NCBI RefSeq assembly: GCF_009299835.1
Contig: NZ_VKCZ01000014.1
Coordinates: 806,001 to 870,000 of the forward strand
Direction of reading: 5' to 3'
Length of the DNA: 64,000 bases
From: Microlunatus speluncae
Lineage (GTDB): Bacteria > Actinomycetota > Actinomycetes > Propionibacteriales > Propionibacteriaceae
Under the pieces are notes generated by a model that saw nothing but the letters and a program-made list of their open reading frames with translations, did not search any database and was not told the origin of the DNA. This document shows, piece by piece, positions 61,083-64,000 of the stretch (position 1 is the first letter of the stretch; every line of letters starts with the position of its first letter). Made by a program: the position numbers and the translations under genes.

Positions 61083-64000
61083 ATGCCCCCAACCGTCCCG
61101 GACGTGGTCAAGACCTACTGGCAGAAAAAGTCTCCACCCATGCTCCGGAACGCGGTCCGAACGGTCCGTCAGGTCGTGCTGGATCGCCCGAGCGGGCTGG
61201 TGACGGTGATCGTCCCGTTCTACCGGGTGGAGGCGTATTTCGAGGCCTGCCTGCGATCGATCGCGAACCAGACCCATCGTGATCTCCAGGTGCTGCTGAT
61301 CGACGACGGCTCGCCCGACGATTCGATCAAGATCGCCCGAGCCTACGCGCGCCGCGATCGACGGTTCCGGATCATCCGGCAGCGCAACCAGGGGCTGGGT
61401 GCGGCCCGCAACACGGGGCTGCGACACGCCAAGGGCGCCTTTCTGACTTTCGTCGATTCCGACGACGTGCTGCCGGCCGATGCCGTGGCCACCCTGGTCG
61501 CGGCGCTGCGGCACAGCGGCTCCGATTTCGCCATCGGCACGCCGCGGCGGATGGCCGGCAAGCGACGCTGGGTGCCGGACTGGGCCGGCACGGTGCACGC
61601 GAAGGACCGGTTCGGGCTGCGGGTGGGCGACTTCCCGGAGATCCTCAAGGACGTCTTCGTCTGCAACAAGCTGTTCGCCACCGACTTCTTCCATCGGGTC
61701 GTGCAGCAGTTCCCCGTCGGCATCCGGTACGAGGACCAGGAGCCGACCGCCCGCGCGTACGTCGCCGGCACCTTCGACGTGCTGTCGGCCGTGACCTACG
61801 ACTGGCGGGTCCGTGAGGACGGGTCGTCGATCACCCAGCAGAAGGCCGACCCGGATGACCTCGCCGACCGGCTCGCGGTGAAGGGCCGGGTCCGGCAGAT
61901 CCTGCGCGCCCAGACCGATCCGGCGACCTATTCCGCCTGGCTGGCCAAGGCCATCGGCTTCGACCTCCGGTCCTACTTCGAGCAGGTGCCGCGAACCGAC
62001 CTGGACTACTGGACCAAGCTGCAGCGGGCGGCCGCCGCCCTGGCCCAGGATCTCGAGGTCAGCGACTGGACCGAGATCCCGATCGTCGACCGGCTGCCGA
62101 CCCTGGCCGCGGTGGCCGACCGCCGCGACATCGTCGCCCGGCTGGTCACCACCCGCAGCGAATACGGCTGGCGGGTGCCGACCGTCGCCGAGCCGGACGG
62201 CGTGTTCCTGGATCCGAGCTACGACGAGGAGTTGGCCGTGATCGCGCCGGACCGGTCGCTGCTCCGGCTGACCGAATCCGATCTCGGCTTCGTCACCCGG
62301 GTCGACCGGGTCGACTGGGAGGACCGGGTGCTCCGGATCGCCGGGCACGCCTACATCGCCGGCCTGTCGGGCGATCAGCTGACCGACCTCCGGCTGCGAC
62401 TGGTGCCCGACGGGAGCACCGGATCCGAGGTGGAGACCGCGGCGCTGACCGTACCGCTGGAGCGGTGCACCGACCCGCTGGTCGACCAGGAGTCGGGCGA
62501 CGCCTGGAACAGCTACGCCGCGACCGGCTTCGTGGCCCGGATCGACACCGACCTGCTGGACGAGTTCCAGCGGCGGTCGCCGCAACTGCGGGGCTGGACC
62601 CTGCGGGCCGAGGTCGAGGCGCAGGGCGTGGTCCGGGAGGGTCCGCTGAATCGCCGCGATCTGCGCGGCTCGGCGTCGCGGCTGCCGATCAACGCGCTCA
62701 CCGAACAGGGCCGCTGGGTGGTCGAGTTCACCTCCGCCGAGGGACTGCAACTCAAGCTGGAGGAGCCGCCGGCGGTCACCCTGGAATCGCTCGAGGTGAC
62801 CGACCTGACCGTCCGGGTCACGGTGGCCGGCGCGCCGATCACCGGCCTCGAGCTGGCCGCGCCGACGCTGCATCAGGTGCTGACCGTGCCGGGCTTGCCG
62901 GACGGCGACCGGACCACGTTCGAGGTGACGCTGCCGGAGATCATCGACCGCAAGCTGCGGGCCGACGAGCACGTCTGGAACCTCCGGCTGATCCCCGGCG
63001 TCGACCGGCGGCTGCGGATGATCTGGCCCGGCAGCACCAACGAGCTGGATCGGCTCTCCCCCACCCAGGCCCGGCTGCGCGCCATCTGCTCCCGGATCGG
63101 CACCCTCCGGCTGCTGCAGAACCACTGGTGGGCCGCGGTCGACGGGGTTGAGCTGGACGAGGACTATCTGGTCGTCCAGGGCACGGTGTCCACACCGGTG
63201 CTCGACCAGTATCAGCTCCGGATCGCCGGTTCGGCCGCGCAGACCTCGACCGTGCTGGCCGAGGTCGATCCGGAGACCGGACGGTTCACCGGCCGGGTCC
63301 CGCTGCTCTCCGACTACGGCCGCCGGCTCTCCGCCGGCGGGTTCAGCCTGCGGATGATGCCGACCGAGGCCGACGGCAGCCAGGTCGAGCGCTGGGTCCG
63401 GGTCGATGACGGGCTGCAGGACCGGTTCCCGCTGGACCTGCAGAGTGCCACCAGCGCGGTCCGGCTGAGTCGGACGCCGAAGGCCGCGGCGCTCTGGGTG
63501 AAGCCGCGCAAGCCGTACCGACCGGACGAGCGGGGCCGGCTGGCGCAACGCCAACTGCACCAGATCTTCCTCGATGATCGTCCGGTCGAGCCCCGGGACG
63601 CGGTGTTGTTCGAATGCTTCAACGGCCGCTCCGTCGGCGATTCCGTGCTGGCCCTGCACCAGGAACTGTTGCGGCGTGATCTTGGTCTGGAGCTGTTCTG
63701 GACCGTTGATGATCATGGTGTGCAGGCCCCGCCCGGTGGCACTCCGCTGTTGATCCACTCCCGGGAGTGGATGGAGGTGCTGGCCGGCGCCCGCTATCTG
63801 GTGAACAACAACAACTTCCCGTTCTACTTCCGCAAGGGTCAGCACCAGACGTATCTGCAGACCTGGCACGGGACGCCATTGAAGAAGATCGGCAACGACG
63901 TGCCGGCGCCGAACCTCTCCCTCTCCTATCGCGCCCTGATGATCCGCGAGGCCGGCTCCTGGGATCAGCTGATCGCCCAGAACGACTTCGCCGCGGAGGC
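61083..64000 (+). CDS. GT2 glycosyltransferase fused to TagF-type polymerase (partial)
   Basis: At least 972 aa, cut by the window's right edge. Residues about 40-260 are a GT-A family 2 glycosyltransferase (VTVIVPFYRVEAYFEACLRS, LLIDDGSPDD, FVDSDDVLP). A long beta-rich middle follows. From about 839 begins a CDP-glycerol glycerophosphotransferase domain (DAVLFECFNGRSVGDS, LVNNNNFP, then QTWHGTPLKKIG near 927). Such fusions build teichoic-acid-like polyol-phosphate polymers at the membrane. The ATG at 61083 follows GAGGAGG about 12 nt upstream; an ATG at 61072 is out of frame. It links functionally to the CDP-ribitol-type enzyme at the left edge. Confidence 0.86.
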   Translation, partial: MPPTVPDVVKTYWQKKSPPMLRNAVRTVRQVVLDRPSGLVTVIVPFYRVEAYFEACLRSIANQTHRDLQVLLIDDGSPDDSIKIARAYARRDRRFRIIRQRNQGLGAARNTGLRHAKGAFLTFVDSDDVLPADAVATLVAALRHSGSDFAIGTPRRMAGKRRWVPDWAGTVHAKDRFGLRVGDFPEILKDVFVCNKLFATDFFHRVVQQFPVGIRYEDQEPTARAYVAGTFDVLSAVTYDWRVREDGSSITQQKADPDDLADRLAVKGRVRQILRAQTDPATYSAWLAKAIGFDLRSYFEQVPRTDLDYWTKLQRAAAALAQDLEVSDWTEIPIVDRLPTLAAVADRRDIVARLVTTRSEYGWRVPTVAEPDGVFLDPSYDEELAVIAPDRSLLRLTESDLGFVTRVDRVDWEDRVLRIAGHAYIAGLSGDQLTDLRLRLVPDGSTGSEVETAALTVPLERCTDPLVDQESGDAWNSYAATGFVARIDTDLLDEFQRRSPQLRGWTLRAEVEAQGVVREGPLNRRDLRGSASRLPINALTEQGRWVVEFTSAEGLQLKLEEPPAVTLESLEVTDLTVRVTVAGAPITGLELAAPTLHQVLTVPGLPDGDRTTFEVTLPEIIDRKLRADEHVWNLRLIPGVDRRLRMIWPGSTNELDRLSPTQARLRAICSRIGTLRLLQNHWWAAVDGVELDEDYLVVQGTVSTPVLDQYQLRIAGSAAQTSTVLAEVDPETGRFTGRVPLLSDYGRRLSAGGFSLRMMPTEADGSQVERWVRVDDGLQDRFPLDLQSATSAVRLSRTPKAAALWVKPRKPYRPDERGRLAQRQLHQIFLDDRPVEPRDAVLFECFNGRSVGDSVLALHQELLRRDLGLELFWTVDDHGVQAPPGGTPLLIHSREWMEVLAGARYLVNNNNFPFYFRKGQHQTYLQTWHGTPLKKIGNDVPAPNLSLSYRALMIREAGSWDQLIAQNDFAAE

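Noticed and set aside
61062..63869. Very long open frame (935 codons) on the minus strand
   Set aside because: Antisense to the GT2-TagF gene; rich in Arg, Gly, Pro, Gln and His with no family motif, as expected for a shadow frame in high-GC DNA.

Overview
The window is about 69-70% GC chromosomal DNA from an actinobacterium. The best guess is the Propionibacteriaceae/Microlunatus-Nocardioides side of the phylum. This rests on sequence hallmarks only: GTG starts, many leaderless genes, an actinobacterial LexA box, an F420-type luciferase-like oxidoreductase, a 13E12/DUF222 HNH gene, and a conserved actinobacterial block at 51.5-60.8 kb (RNA methyltransferase, KimA-like K+ importer, two TrkA proteins, DUF3159, OB-fold, DUF3710, dut, DUF3093, DUF4235, DUF4193). 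I see no tRNA, rRNA, CRISPR array, prophage or transposase gene.

Layout. 0-3.3 kb: SAM methyltransferase, a fused cytidylyltransferase-reductase of the CDP-ribitol type, and an Rsm22-like methyltransferase. 3.4-7.8 kb: RdmC-like hydrolase, LysR regulator, Baeyer-Villiger-type monooxygenase and SDR, possibly one oxidative pathway. 7.8-9.1 kb: repeats and a large perfect hairpin around a peptide deformylase gene. 9.1-16.6 kb: a minus-strand run of a membrane protein with a Q/P/G/Y-rich tail, a permuted lipoate ligase, a CPA1 Na+/H+ antiporter, a GH13 trehalose-synthase-like enzyme and a MocR regulator. 16.7-18.4 kb: small housekeeping or unknown genes. 18.3-27.5 kb: a sugar locus with ROK regulator, alpha-L-fucosidase and GH3 enzyme on one strand; divergently, two Lpl-type ABC permeases, a Tat lipoprotein binding protein and an aldo/keto reductase. 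A 23-bp imperfect palindrome lies between the arms. 27.5-37.9 kb: HIT protein, a kinase-less KdpD-type membrane protein, a fatty acid desaturase, and the complete kdpFABCDE operon. 38-49.8 kb: beta-propeller protein, aconitase, a type II NADH dehydrogenase fused to a polytopic membrane domain, methyltransferases including one pseudogene, phosphotransferase and acetyltransferase, and an SOS-controlled HNH gene. 49.8-60.8 kb: P-loop kinase, protein kinase-like gene and the conserved block. 61.1 kb to the right edge: a large GT2-TagF teichoic-acid-type polymerase, cut by the window.

How the genes work together. Potassium and ion balance is a repeated theme: KdpFABC with KdpDE, a KimA-type importer beside CeoB/CeoC, and a Na+/H+ antiporter. 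TTGAC repeats with an exact 11-bp period stand upstream of both kdpF and the lone DUF4118 gene, which suggests a shared KdpE regulon. The 18-27 kb locus reads as uptake of a fucose-containing oligosaccharide followed by cytoplasmic hydrolysis. The two edges hold glycopolymer (teichoic-acid-like) functions.

A window-wide observation helped choose starts. At 14 genes a TANNNT -10 hexamer sits 6-8 nt before the start codon with no Shine-Dalgarno, the signature of leaderless transcription. It moves the start of the DUF3093 and DUF3710 genes.
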